A DNA stretch of 64,000 nucleotides, taken from the NCBI GenBank assembly GCA_028289345.1, contig JANQQL010000008.1:1-64000 (forward strand), read 5' to 3'. Positions 7,567 through 16,100 of this stretch are shown piece after piece. How positions within the stretch are numbered: position 1 is the stretch's first letter; each line of letters begins with the position of its first letter. A program made the translations under genes and the position numbers. The notes beneath the pieces were generated by a model, which was given only the letters and a program-made list of their open reading frames with translations, was not told the origin of the DNA and ran no database searches. Source of the DNA: Planctomycetota bacterium (GTDB lineage Bacteria > Planctomycetota > B15-G4 > SIAN01).

Positions 7567-9261
7567 TCAGTATCCCGTCGACATCCGCAATCCCCGACTG
7601 AACGCGAACCCGTCCGAAGCGCCGGAATCCAGTTCGATCAACTGAAGGTACACGTCGGCACCCTCGAGGGCCGGATCTTGTCCCAGCAAGAGCGTGTACG
7701 ACAAGACGGGATCCGGGAGTGGCAGAATCAGGATCGACAGGAAGTCCACCAGAATGGTCCCGTCCCAGTTGGTCGGAAGGTCATCCGAGTCGGTGCCGAT
7801 GAGCACGAACGCACTCGAGCTCGCCGGTGAAGAGCGTTCAATGAGGATGTCGGTCTCCTTGCCAATGACCGGGTCGACCGAGAGCTCTAGCTTTGGGACG
7901 CCCAGGGTTCCCGGATGTCCCGTTCCGTAGTTCAACCAGCGGGCAATCGCCGGCTCGCGGACGAAGACATCCGGGACTGTGCCATTGATGTCCGGAGAGA
8001 CCAGATTGCTCGCTCCACAGGCGAAGCCGATCACCAGATTCTGAGACGCGAGGTCTGCCCATTCGACCTCTCCATTGGCGGCCCCGCCACCGGGTGCGGT
8101 GGAGACGGGATAGGTAATGTTCTGGTGTCGATCACGGATGTAGAGCTGCGACTCCGGCGTCCCCCCGTTTGGCAACTCGGGAGCCTTCGAGTCGAACAAC
8201 ACGTAGCGCCCATCATCGGAAACCGCGCGACCCGCGGCGAGCGCACTGAGCAGTCCTCCCCCTGTGGCTACACTCTCGATGGTCACGTCTCCGGTATTCC
8301 GATCCAGGAGGAACGCCGCGCCACTGAAGTTGGTGGTGCCGGGGACAAGATTGTTCGAGTAGCTCGTGAAGAGGATGAATCGGCCATTGCGCGAGATCTT
8401 CGGAAAAAAGCTCACCGAGTTCCCTGCCACCCCGAACCTGCTTTGGCTGACCTTGGTCACTCCGGTGGCCGGCGTGTACAAGAAGATGTCTCGGTGCGTG
8501 TTGAAGTCTGAGTTTGTCAGGTTGGAGGCATCGCTGGCGAACACAATGGACTGTCCGTCGTCCGAGATCACGGGATCAAAAGACGCTCCGTTGGCCGTCG
8601 CACTGGAACCAAAGTTCAGCGAAAGACAGGTGGTCGTCCCGGATCGAACATCGCGGAGAAAGATGTCGGAACCGCCATTCGTATCCGGAACAAAGTCCAA
8701 ATTCGTCGCATCACTCTCGAAGACAATGAACTCACCAGTCGAGTTGGTTCCGGGGTGACCCGAGTCGCCGTTGGCCTGAACGCCTCCGCTACCCACACTG
8801 ACCAGGACCATGGTGGAGCGGGCCGACAAGAAAATGTCGGAATAGCCATTGATGTCGTTCGCAACCAGATCGCTCGCCGCACTGGCAAACGTCACGGCAT
8901 CTCCGCGGCTGGAAATATGAGGTGAGTGGCTCCAATCGTTGCCAGCTCTTCCCTGGGGGTTCTTGCTCACCAGGGTCGTGACCCCCGTGCGAGTGTCGCG
9001 AAGGTAAACATCGGGGATGATCGAGTTGCCGTCGCTGGAAACGAACGAGTTTCGACTCCGGAACGCCACCAAGTGGCCACTCGCAGAGAGGCTGGGGAAA
9101 CTCGAGGACAGAGTCCCCTGATCACCTTGGGTGTCGACGCTGAGCAGCTCCAAGGACTGGGCCCCCAAAGGTCCCGAAAGAAGTGATGCCGCAAGAGCGG
9201 TGGCGAGGAGCGCAGCACTCCGGGGGAACGAAGAGAACAAGATCAATCGGTGTCTGGTCAT
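7567..9261 (-). CDS. Exported PD40/TolB-like beta-propeller protein
   Basis: The protein is 564 aa. ATG 9261 has GGAG 8 nt upstream, so it is preferred over an in-frame TTG 27 nt earlier. The signal peptide (residues 1 to about 35) ends GAQ-S. Residues 40-450 hold roughly seven WD40-like PD40 blades, each with S-x-S-G-x-x-V-A-F-x-S followed by D-I/V-F/Y-L-R-D and a G-x-T-x-x-V-S strand. Such blades are found in TolB and in many exported planctomycete proteins. The last 120 residues form a separate beta domain opening LNYGTGHPGTLGVPKL. I have seen similar G-G-PGT-G-P starts in exported planctomycete proteins, but cannot name the family. Confidence 0.82.
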   Translation of the reverse strand: MTRHRLILFSSFPRSAALLATALAASLLSGPLGAQSLELLSVDTQGDQGTLSSSFPSLSASGHLVAFRSRNSFVSSDGNSIIPDVYLRDTRTGVTTLVSKNPQGRAGNDWSHSPHISSRGDAVTFASAASDLVANDINGYSDIFLSARSTMVLVSVGSGGVQANGDSGHPGTNSTGEFIVFESDATNLDFVPDTNGGSDIFLRDVRSGTTTCLSLNFGSSATANGASFDPVISDDGQSIVFASDASNLTNSDFNTHRDIFLYTPATGVTKVSQSRFGVAGNSVSFFPKISRNGRFILFTSYSNNLVPGTTNFSGAAFLLDRNTGDVTIESVATGGGLLSALAAGRAVSDDGRYVLFDSKAPELPNGGTPESQLYIRDRHQNITYPVSTAPGGGAANGEVEWADLASQNLVIGFACGASNLVSPDINGTVPDVFVREPAIARWLNYGTGHPGTLGVPKLELSVDPVIGKETDILIERSSPASSSAFVLIGTDSDDLPTNWDGTILVDFLSILILPLPDPVLSYTLLLGQDPALEGADVYLQLIELDSGASDGFAFSRGLRMSTGY

Positions 9262-9658
9262 GGGGTGGGCTCCGGTCGGGGCGGCCAAGGACTCCCGGGG
9301 ATCGGGAAGGTGGCTTGGTCCTCAACACGGAATTGGGTCACTCGGACGGCAGACGAATTTCGAGACGTGCGGCAGGCGAGCCAGCGCTCCCGCCCCCCTC
9401 CCCCTCGGTGAGAAAGAGTTGCTCAGTGCCCTCTCCCGGCACGGGAGCGCTCCCAGTCCCGGGCGACAGGGATCCAAACCGAACGGCCGCATCGGGACGA
9501 CTCTCCTGTCCCAACGTTCGCGGACAGTCTTTTCGAAGCATTCGGCGACCTGGAAACGGCTGCCGACCGGGGTTCACGCGGGGCAAGTTCGTTGGGGTGG
9601 CGTCACAAATCCAGAAGGCTACGGGTGAACCGTTGACCAGCTCCTGGGAACCGCAGAC
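9262..9658. other. Intergenic region, no gene seen
   Basis: About 400 bp upstream of the PD40 gene and downstream of the kinase gene, both leftward. It contains short G+C-rich dyads such as CTCCCGGCACGGGAG near 9440, without a T run. It presumably holds the PD40 promoter. Frames here do not look like proteins. Confidence 0.4.
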
Positions 9659-12394
9659 TTAGTTCTGACCCAAGCTTTCCTCGAAGTCTCGCAATCGGAC
9701 GGAGTATTCGTGGAGCGCATCGCTGTCACCAAGCTCCCGGTAGAGCGTGACAAGATCGCGTAGCACGACCCCCTTTTCCGTCGATCCGGGTCCCTCCGCC
9801 TGCTCCATGTCCTCCAACGCTTCCAGGAGTTGCTCTTCCGCCTCCCCGTCTCGACTCAGCCTTCGAAGACACTGGGCGTACTCCCGTCGAACGTATCCCC
9901 GCCGCTCCGGGTGAAACTCCGGAAGCTCTTCAGCAAGGAGCAGCGCTTCGAAGTAGAGAGACTCGGCGGACTCATGGTCACCGGAAGCCAACGTCACCTG
10001 AGCGATGGCAAGCCGCGCCGTCAAAGTCTGGACATGCCGTTCCCCAAAGTTCTCGAGACGCCAGTCCAAGATCTGTTGATCGAGTTCCAGGGCTTCCCCG
10101 AAGCGGCCCTGAAGGGCTAACGAACGTGCCAGTTGATAACGCATGGAGTTCATCTCGGAGCTCTGCTCCTTGCCGGCACGTTCCAGCGCGTCCATCCCCT
10201 GAAACAGCAGACGATCCGCTTCGTCATGCTCTCTGAGTGGAATGAGAGCAGACACCAAGACATGCAAGCTCGCCAAGGCGATCGGGTGCTCATCGCCATA
10301 CAGCGCGCGACACGCCTCGTAGGCGGCTCGGCCCTGCTCTCCTGCCTGGACGAAGTCCCCGAGCGCGTGAAACGCGATGGAGAGTTCGATGCGGCTGCGG
10401 GTCACCAAGGGATGGCCGGGTCCGTACTTGCGCAGGCGCCGATCGAGTAAGTCGGCAAACAAGTCGCGAGCCTCGTGAATCGAGCCCATGTCACGCAAGA
10501 CGAAGGCAAGGTTGTGCAAGGCCGACAGGCTTTCCGGGTTGTCCGGACGGAGATGAGCGTCCGCGACGGCGCAGACCTCTCGCGCCTTCACGAGTGCGAC
10601 CTCGTCTCGATTCTGTAGCAACAGCGCCGCGACCAACTGATGGCCGAGCAAGACCACCTGTTCATAATCCGGAGAACGCAGCTGCCGCTCCTCGCGGAGG
10701 AGTGCGTCCAGGAGAGCTTCCCCCGCGAGAGGATCGCCCCCATGAACCATCGTCGAGCCAAGATGGGTGCGTGCCTCTCGGTAGCGATCTCGATGGTCTT
10801 TCCCCGCAAGCTCGGCGAGGAGATCCACCGCCCGCTGATACTGCTCTCGCGACGCCTCGAAAGCACGCAGCGACAGCAAAGTCTTGCCGAGAGTCATCCG
10901 CAGAGAAGCCTCCACGGAAGGTTGGTCTTGGTAGGCCTGTTCGAGACCTCGAGCGGCTTCTTCGAGCAAGTCGTACACCCGCACGTCACGAATCGACTGA
11001 ATCCCCGACCGGAGCTCCAGTGGATCCACTTCTCCCAGCATGTCTTCGAGGAATTGATTCACCCCGGTCAGCTTGCGGGTTTCTTGCTCCAAGTCCTCGA
11101 GACGGCGTTCCGCAAGCTCTGCGGCGGCTCTGGCACGATCGCGATCGTGCATCGCTTGCAATGCCAGGACGATCGAGACTGCGGCACCGATCAGCACGGA
11201 TGCTCCGGCCACCATGACCGCGACACTCACGGCACGGTTGCGTTCCGCGTACTTGCGCCACTGATAGATCAGCGACGGCGGTCGAGCACGCACCGGACGC
11301 CGATCGAGGAATCGGCGAAGGTCGGCCGCGAGATCCGCGGCGGTGGCGTAGCGATCGGCCCGATCGTGAGCGAGAGCCTTGTGAATGACTGTCGCCAGGT
11401 CACCTCGGGTCGCCGGCTCCAGATCCGCGAGGTTGCGCGGAACCCCTTCTCCCACGAGGCGCACCGCCTGAGGCAACGCGAGCCCCTCCATCTGGAAAGG
11501 CATCTCGCCAGACAACAGTTCGAATCCCACCGCGCCCAAGGCATACACATCCGCGCGAGCGTCGATCTCCTCTGAGTTTCCAGCCACTTGTTCCGGACTC
11601 ATGTAGGCAAGCGTTCCAAGGAGCTGCCCCGATCGAGTCTGGAGAGATTCCGCCACGGCCTCGCCATCCAGATTGCGGGCGATGCCGAAGTCGAGCACAC
11701 GAACGCTTCCCCGATCATCCACCAGGATGTTCTCGGGCTTCAGATCTCGGTGCAGGATCCCCTGGCGGTGCGCATGTTCGACGGCATCGCACAGCTCGAC
11801 CAACAACTCGACACGTGCACGCTGGTCCAACTGATCTCGACAAGCAGTGGCGGTGAGGTTCTCTCCCCGAACAAGCTCCATGGCAAAGAACGGCATCGCG
11901 CCATGCGCCGTGTCCGTGGTTCCCGCCTGGTACATCTGAGCAATGCCTGGATGCTGCAAGCGTCCCAGGGCTTGAACCTCACGCTCGAATCGCTGGGACA
12001 ACTCGCTCGCCATCAAGCCCGGACGAAGGACCTTGAGAGCCACCTGCCGTTTGGGATGCTCCTGTTCGGCCTCGTAAACAATTCCCATGCTGCCTTCGCC
12101 GAGCACTCCACGAATCCGGAATTCGCCGATCCGTTTGGGTAACTCGGACGCCCCTCCCCAGACCGAATCTTCCTTCCCCATTGCCGCACGCAGCGCCGGC
12201 ACGGCACCGAGCTCCAACTCGTCCCCCGGCTGGTCCGCCGAGTGAAGCAGCTCCCGGACCCGATCCCGGGTCACCGAATCGGAACAATGTTCATCGAGGT
12301 AGGCCTCGCGGTGATCCGGCTCGACTTCCCGGCAAGCGAGGAAGAGCTCCTTGACGCGATGGTAGTCTTCGGGAGTCGGACGATCGGCACTCAT
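9659..12394 (-). CDS. Membrane Ser/Thr protein kinase with C-terminal TPR array
   Basis: The protein is 911 aa. Residues 92-365 are a Hanks-type kinase with glycine loop GEGSMG (99-104), catalytic Lys121 in VALKVL, HRDLKPEN at 215-222, DFG at 235-237 and activation-end motif GTLAYMSPEQ. Residues 1-90 form the alpha-helical leader common in kinases paired with ECF sigma factors. A membrane helix spans about 388-412. A coiled coil (about 415-445) and then TPR-like helices fill the rest, ending in LGEVDP and tetratricopeptide-type repeats of about 42 residues. ATG 12394 overlaps the TGA of the upstream ECF sigma gene by 4 nt, so the two are translationally coupled. All catalytic residues are present, so an active kinase is expected. 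Confidence 0.93.
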   Translation of the reverse strand: MSADRPTPEDYHRVKELFLACREVEPDHREAYLDEHCSDSVTRDRVRELLHSADQPGDELELGAVPALRAAMGKEDSVWGGASELPKRIGEFRIRGVLGEGSMGIVYEAEQEHPKRQVALKVLRPGLMASELSQRFEREVQALGRLQHPGIAQMYQAGTTDTAHGAMPFFAMELVRGENLTATACRDQLDQRARVELLVELCDAVEHAHRQGILHRDLKPENILVDDRGSVRVLDFGIARNLDGEAVAESLQTRSGQLLGTLAYMSPEQVAGNSEEIDARADVYALGAVGFELLSGEMPFQMEGLALPQAVRLVGEGVPRNLADLEPATRGDLATVIHKALAHDRADRYATAADLAADLRRFLDRRPVRARPPSLIYQWRKYAERNRAVSVAVMVAGASVLIGAAVSIVLALQAMHDRDRARAAAELAERRLEDLEQETRKLTGVNQFLEDMLGEVDPLELRSGIQSIRDVRVYDLLEEAARGLEQAYQDQPSVEASLRMTLGKTLLSLRAFEASREQYQRAVDLLAELAGKDHRDRYREARTHLGSTMVHGGDPLAGEALLDALLREERQLRSPDYEQVVLLGHQLVAALLLQNRDEVALVKAREVCAVADAHLRPDNPESLSALHNLAFVLRDMGSIHEARDLFADLLDRRLRKYGPGHPLVTRSRIELSIAFHALGDFVQAGEQGRAAYEACRALYGDEHPIALASLHVLVSALIPLREHDEADRLLFQGMDALERAGKEQSSEMNSMRYQLARSLALQGRFGEALELDQQILDWRLENFGERHVQTLTARLAIAQVTLASGDHESAESLYFEALLLAEELPEFHPERRGYVRREYAQCLRRLSRDGEAEEQLLEALEDMEQAEGPGSTEKGVVLRDLVTLYRELGDSDALHEYSVRLRDFEESLGQN

Positions 12395-12909
12395 GCATCC
12401 AGGGATAGCTCACGACGGAGCCACGCGCGCGCCATCGTCCAGTCATTGCGCACCGTACGCTCCGACACCCCCAGCTCCCCGGCGATCTCGTCGTTGTTGA
12501 GCCCGCCGAAAAATCGCAGCTCCACCACCTGGCAAGCGCGCGGATCGAGGCGTCCAAACTCCTCGAGAGCATCCACCAGTTCGATCACATCAACGGTCGA
12601 ATGCTTGGAGTCCAGGTGTTGACCCGTGAGAGTCACGCGAGAGCGATCTCCCCCACGCTTCTGAGCCGATCGGTCGCGTGCCACATCCACGAGCACATGA
12701 CGCATGACCCGAGCCGCCGCGGCCATGAAATGGGTGCGACTCTTGAAGTCTCCCTCGGTGCGCTCGGCGAGGCGCAGCCAGGCTTCGTGCAGTAACACGG
12801 TCGGCTCGACGCTGTGGCCGTGCTTTTGGAGAACCTTGAGAGCCATGGAGCGGAGCTCGTCGTAGAGCTCGTTGGCGAAGGGGTGGGAGTTTGGGAGAGG
12901 GTCGTCCAT
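12391..12909 (-). CDS. ECF RNA polymerase sigma factor, planctomycete/acidobacterial type
   Basis: The protein is 172 aa from ATG 12909. The frame remains open to about 13095, but residues before this Met lack sigma character. Region 2 spans PFANELYDELRSMAL to RHVLVDVARD, including PTVLLHEAWLRLAE. Region 4 spans LDPRACQVVELRFFGG and the helix-turn-helix NDEIAGELGVSERTVRNDW. This matches the ECF subgroup typically encoded next to Ser/Thr kinases in Planctomycetota. No clear Shine-Dalgarno precedes the Met. The 4-nt overlap with the kinase suggests that the kinase or its targets control this sigma factor; that link is inferred from family context. Confidence 0.9.
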   Translation of the reverse strand: MDDPLPNSHPFANELYDELRSMALKVLQKHGHSVEPTVLLHEAWLRLAERTEGDFKSRTHFMAAAARVMRHVLVDVARDRSAQKRGGDRSRVTLTGQHLDSKHSTVDVIELVDALEEFGRLDPRACQVVELRFFGGLNNDEIAGELGVSERTVRNDWTMARAWLRRELSLDA

Positions 12910-13158
12910 GGGAGAGAGAAGGATGATAACCGCGGGGTTACTTGGTGTGGGGTACCGGTAGAATCGCGAAGATCTTGGCGGTCCAGCAGATTCCGTCACC
13001 CAGATGTTACTCGTATCCAGCGGGTGATCACCGACAGTCGTTCTCTTTGGCGAAGCGAACGCTTGGAGCGCACCATCGGGTCCATTCGCTACCAAGCCAA
13101 AAGCGAGGTCCTTGCGCCTCGCGGGGCACCGTGACGACCTACGAATCGGGGCTCGAGC

Positions 13159-13710
13159 CTACCGAGACCTCTGGAGCACGATCTTTACGTTCTTCGCGAA
13201 CGCCAGGTGTCCGGCCGGCGGGCGCGGCAGTCCCCCTGGCCGTGGGCGGTCTGGATGCTTGCGCGCGCGTTCGAATTCAGTATTCGCTTCATTCTCGGAA
13301 ACGGCGACCACCGCGAGGCTGATGATCTCCCCTCCTTTGGGAGGATACGTACCACTCCCAATTTGAGCGACGCCTTGCCACGTGCCGTCCTCGAGGAAGC
13401 TTTGGACACCGTTCGTACCAAACTGGAGGTACCAGCCGCCGGCATTCGGATGCTGAGGGTTGACAAACAACAAGAGCTGTAAGCCTTTCTTGTAGAGGCC
13501 GCTGCTACTTCCGCCGATCATCAGTTTGCCACCATCCTTCTTGGTCAAAGTGCAGCGCACGTCGCGATTGCTCTTCGGCGTCTCGATATCGAGAGCGATG
13601 GCCGACGGGTCTCCTGGTCTATTCTCGGACAATGCGTCACCCGCCACCGCGGATGCGAGGGCCACACCGAAAGACACGGCGGCAATCATTGGTTCGATCC
13701 TGAAAATCAT
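13159..13710 (-). CDS. Small exported protein, last gene of the envelope operon
   Basis: The protein is 183 aa. ATG 13710 overlaps the previous gene's TGA by 4 nt and has GAAGG about 9 nt upstream. A signal peptide (to about residue 23, AVA-G) is followed by a beta-rich domain with motifs RCTLTKKDGGKLMIGG, LLLFVNPQHPNAGGWYLQ and SGTYPPKGGEIISLAVVA. The C-terminus is basic and Pro-rich (ARKHPDRPRPGGLP). No named family is recognised. It is the most distal of five tightly packed genes (15933 to 13159) whose products are all predicted to be membrane, lipoprotein or exported. Confidence 0.7.
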   Translation of the reverse strand: MIFRIEPMIAAVSFGVALASAVAGDALSENRPGDPSAIALDIETPKSNRDVRCTLTKKDGGKLMIGGSSSGLYKKGLQLLLFVNPQHPNAGGWYLQFGTNGVQSFLEDGTWQGVAQIGSGTYPPKGGEIISLAVVAVSENEANTEFERARKHPDRPRPGGLPRPPAGHLAFAKNVKIVLQRSR

Positions 13711-14285
13711 GAATTCGGCCCTTCTTCAAAGCTCAGTTTCGAGATTTCTGAGAAAGCAGCCCACACTTCGCTGTCTTCGGAATCACGGAGTGCTCGCCAC
13801 TCATCTTCCGTGACCACTTGAGCGCGAATAGAGAAGCGCACGTGGTCTGGGATCGGTTCGTTCGAGTGAGGGTCCCCGATCAACACGTCGTCACATTCCC
13901 ACCGTCCGTGGACGTCGGGACGCACGTCAGCGTGGGATTGAAGTCGCCAGGGCTGGAAACCTGGACCGCTCGGCTTCACCCAGATCGCGACCCGAACTGC
14001 GTCATTCGTGACCGTGCTCCCGCGAACCGTGATTCGCCCTTGCTGCTGCAATGGGATCCGAGATTGACCAGACCGAGGCTCGACAATCTCGATCCCCCGG
14101 TCGAGGTGCCAGGTTGGAGAAAGGGGCCCTCCGTCGTCCACCAAGCGCTCGCTTACACCGGTAATGATCCCAGCGCCGATAAGGACGAGAATCGCGACGA
14201 ACAAGCACCCCAACGTGAAGACGGGGCGTCGCCGAAGTTGGAGCAGAAACGCCTTGGCTTCGCCGACCAAGCTCTTTGGCCGCAT
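13707..14285 (-). CDS. Single-pass membrane protein with extracytoplasmic beta domain
   Basis: The protein is 192 aa from ATG 14285; an adjacent GTG at 14288 is the alternative. A short cytoplasmic basic region (RPKSLVGEAKAFLLQLRRRP) leads into a membrane helix at about 23-43 (FTLGCLFVAILVLIGAGIIT). The outer part contains RITVRGSTVTNDAVRVAIWV and VHGRWECDDVLIGDP, resembling a beta-sandwich of the kind that describes ligand-binding or Ig-like modules. The start overlaps the upstream TGA (TGATG) and the end overlaps the downstream ATG (ATGA), so translation is coupled at both ends. Function unknown. Confidence 0.72.
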   Translation of the reverse strand: MRPKSLVGEAKAFLLQLRRRPVFTLGCLFVAILVLIGAGIITGVSERLVDDGGPLSPTWHLDRGIEIVEPRSGQSRIPLQQQGRITVRGSTVTNDAVRVAIWVKPSGPGFQPWRLQSHADVRPDVHGRWECDDVLIGDPHSNEPIPDHVRFSIRAQVVTEDEWRALRDSEDSEVWAAFSEISKLSFEEGPNS

Positions 14286-15064
14286 CACGGCACACCCCCT
14301 CTTGTTGCTTCCGCCTCTACCCCGAGCAGGATTCCATGGAGGCGCGCCTCCATGAGTGGCAAGATCTGCACGGAATCACGATTGGCGATACCGGCTCGCT
14401 CCTCGAGTGCGAGAGCTTCGTCAAGCCAACCGATCCGTCGCATCTGACCTGCGAGCTGCTGGTCCGCAGTCTCGAGAACCCCACAGATTTCGCTGAGTTT
14501 TTCGAGTTCGTCGCGCCATTTCCCGCGAAGCAGAGAGAGGAGTCCATCGGCGTCACCGTGTTGGTCGATGCGCTTTTCAACATCGCGCAAACACTCGAGA
14601 AGGAAGTCGCGCGCGTCTCGCTCGAGTTCTGGCAAGTAATCGCGAATCCGAATCCTCATTTCACTGAGTTCCCAGCACGTCTGGAGGAGAACGGCGCGAC
14701 TGCGGACGAACGCTTCACCCGTCGTAAGGGCACCGACCGCTAGCTCCTGTTCCGTCGCTCGGGCCCACTCCGTGGCTGGCGTCAACACTGAGTCCTTGGA
14801 TTCAAGCCAGCCGAGAAGGGCCATTCCCTTCTCCATCAATGCGTCCTTCCTTACATTCCGGGGGCTATCTGGCGTTGACTCCAAGGCAAAGCGGTGCCGC
14901 TCGAAGGAAGCCCGCACACAACCAGGGACTGCGCTCGGAGCGCTGGCATGATCATGCCGGCACCCCACGGGTGGCCTGGCCGGCCTGGGCGCGGCAGGCT
15001 CTTCGCCTGACGGCGGAGCAGAGCAAGCCACAAGGAAACATGCAGCCAACGCCGTCGCCCTCAC
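14285..15064 (-). CDS. Helical lipoprotein
   Basis: The protein is 259 aa. GTG 15064 is chosen because it overlaps the stop of the preceding small lipoprotein gene (GTGA), has GGAG 7 nt upstream, and puts a lipobox right at the N-terminus (VRATALAACFLVACSAPP, Cys at about 14). The frame is open further upstream but overlaps the other gene. The mature part is mostly alpha-helical with many Glu/Arg/Leu heptads (ESKDSVLTPATEWARATEQE, RIRDYLPELERDARDFLLE, KWRDELEKLSEICGVLET). I recognise no enzyme motif. It is probably a structural or scaffolding lipoprotein of the operon. Confidence 0.75.
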   Translation of the reverse strand: MRATALAACFLVACSAPPSGEEPAAPRPARPPVGCRHDHASAPSAVPGCVRASFERHRFALESTPDSPRNVRKDALMEKGMALLGWLESKDSVLTPATEWARATEQELAVGALTTGEAFVRSRAVLLQTCWELSEMRIRIRDYLPELERDARDFLLECLRDVEKRIDQHGDADGLLSLLRGKWRDELEKLSEICGVLETADQQLAGQMRRIGWLDEALALEERAGIANRDSVQILPLMEARLHGILLGVEAEATRGGVP

Positions 15065-15246
15065 TCGCCGACTCCGTTTTCTACGTAGTTCGTGACAAAC
15101 AAAAGCTCCGAAGGCGTCAGCTCGCCCTTGAGCAAGAGAATTGCGCACTTCTCTCTCGGGTTCTCCTGTTCTGGAGCGGGAGGCGTCGTGCAGGCGCACA
15201 GAAGAGTGAGTCCAATGAGAAGCGCATGAATGAACCTGTTTCGCAT
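15061..15246 (-). CDS. Very small lipoprotein
   Basis: The protein is 61 aa. ATG 15246 is preferred to ATG 15261 because GAGGA lies about 9 nt upstream. The N-terminus MRNRFIHALLIGLTLLCACT has a lipobox with Cys at about 17-19, followed by TTPPAPEQENPREKCAILLL and a short helical tail. Its stop overlaps the GTG start of the next lipoprotein gene by 4 nt, and its ATG lies about 15 nt after the upstream gene's stop. The strict packing is the main evidence that so short a frame is real. Confidence 0.7.
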   Translation of the reverse strand: MRNRFIHALLIGLTLLCACTTPPAPEQENPREKCAILLLKGELTPSELLFVTNYVENGVGE

Positions 15247-15261
15247 GGAGGGAATCCTCAT

Positions 15262-15933
15262 CTAGGGTTCGACTCGGTCCAATGACAACTCCGTTGCAAT
15301 CGCTTCGACTTTGTGATTGAACTCGTCGAGGCGATCGATGAGCTCTGAAGTCGACAGCTCGACAAGCTTCCAGAGCGCCAGCACGTCGAGACGATCGCAG
15401 AGCTGCAGACTTGCTCGGGCAATCCGCTGGACGTTCCTCTCCAACCGGGAGAGATTGACCTCCAAGGCTTCAACGTTCTCAGCCGACTTGGCGTAGATGT
15501 CTCGCATCTCCCGGTAGTCCGTGCTGTTTTCTGGCGTCACCTCGAGCCGTGCCTTGATGTTTGCGCGGATCGCTCGGTACTCGGGAATGATCTCGTTCGC
15601 AAGCCTGTCGCGGACGGCTACGGCATCCGAGTGAAGACCGTCCAGATTCGCTTTGAGCAGCCCGGTCAGCTGAACGGTCGCGTCGAGGGAGTCTTCAACG
15701 CTGGCGTGACCACTCGCCACGAGTTCCTGGATCTGGTTGACGATCTCCCCCACTCGGTCGACGCGTTCGTGCGCGGCATCGGTTTTTCCGATCACCTCCC
15801 GCAACAACCCCAGGAAATCACCGGACTGAGTCTTCAAGCCTTGGCTCGGAACCAGCTCATCCGGCACAGGCGGTGGTGGCCCTTCGACTTGAGAGGCGGC
15901 AAAGAGAAACAGCAGAGCGGCGACGATCAGCAT
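15262..15933 (-). CDS. Exported coiled-coil protein, first gene of the envelope operon
   Basis: The protein is 223 aa. ATG 15933 has GAAGGA upstream. The N-terminus MLIVAALLFLFAASQVEG is a signal peptide or membrane anchor, followed by a Pro-rich spacer (PPPPVPDELVP). Residues 40-215 are almost all helix with coiled-coil spacing (AHERVDRVGEIVNQIQELV, EALEVNLSRLERNVQRI, ELIDRLDEFNHKVEAIA). It looks like a periplasmic spacer or scaffold. It heads the five-gene operon and is divergent, by 167 bp, from the TPR-like/HTH gene at 16101, a likely regulator. Confidence 0.75.
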   Translation of the reverse strand: MLIVAALLFLFAASQVEGPPPPVPDELVPSQGLKTQSGDFLGLLREVIGKTDAAHERVDRVGEIVNQIQELVASGHASVEDSLDATVQLTGLLKANLDGLHSDAVAVRDRLANEIIPEYRAIRANIKARLEVTPENSTDYREMRDIYAKSAENVEALEVNLSRLERNVQRIARASLQLCDRLDVLALWKLVELSTSELIDRLDEFNHKVEAIATELSLDRVEP

Positions 15934-16100
15934 GACGGCATCCTTCCATTCATGAAATTGTCAAGTGCCAACTTGGTCAGTTCTATGGAAGTTTGACGCG
16001 GTTTCCAACGACGTTCTCGCACATTTGAGTCTCATCTCATTCTTCCTATTGATATTCTCGCTTCTGGTAATTGACAATTCCGACATCGCGAGGAGACCGC

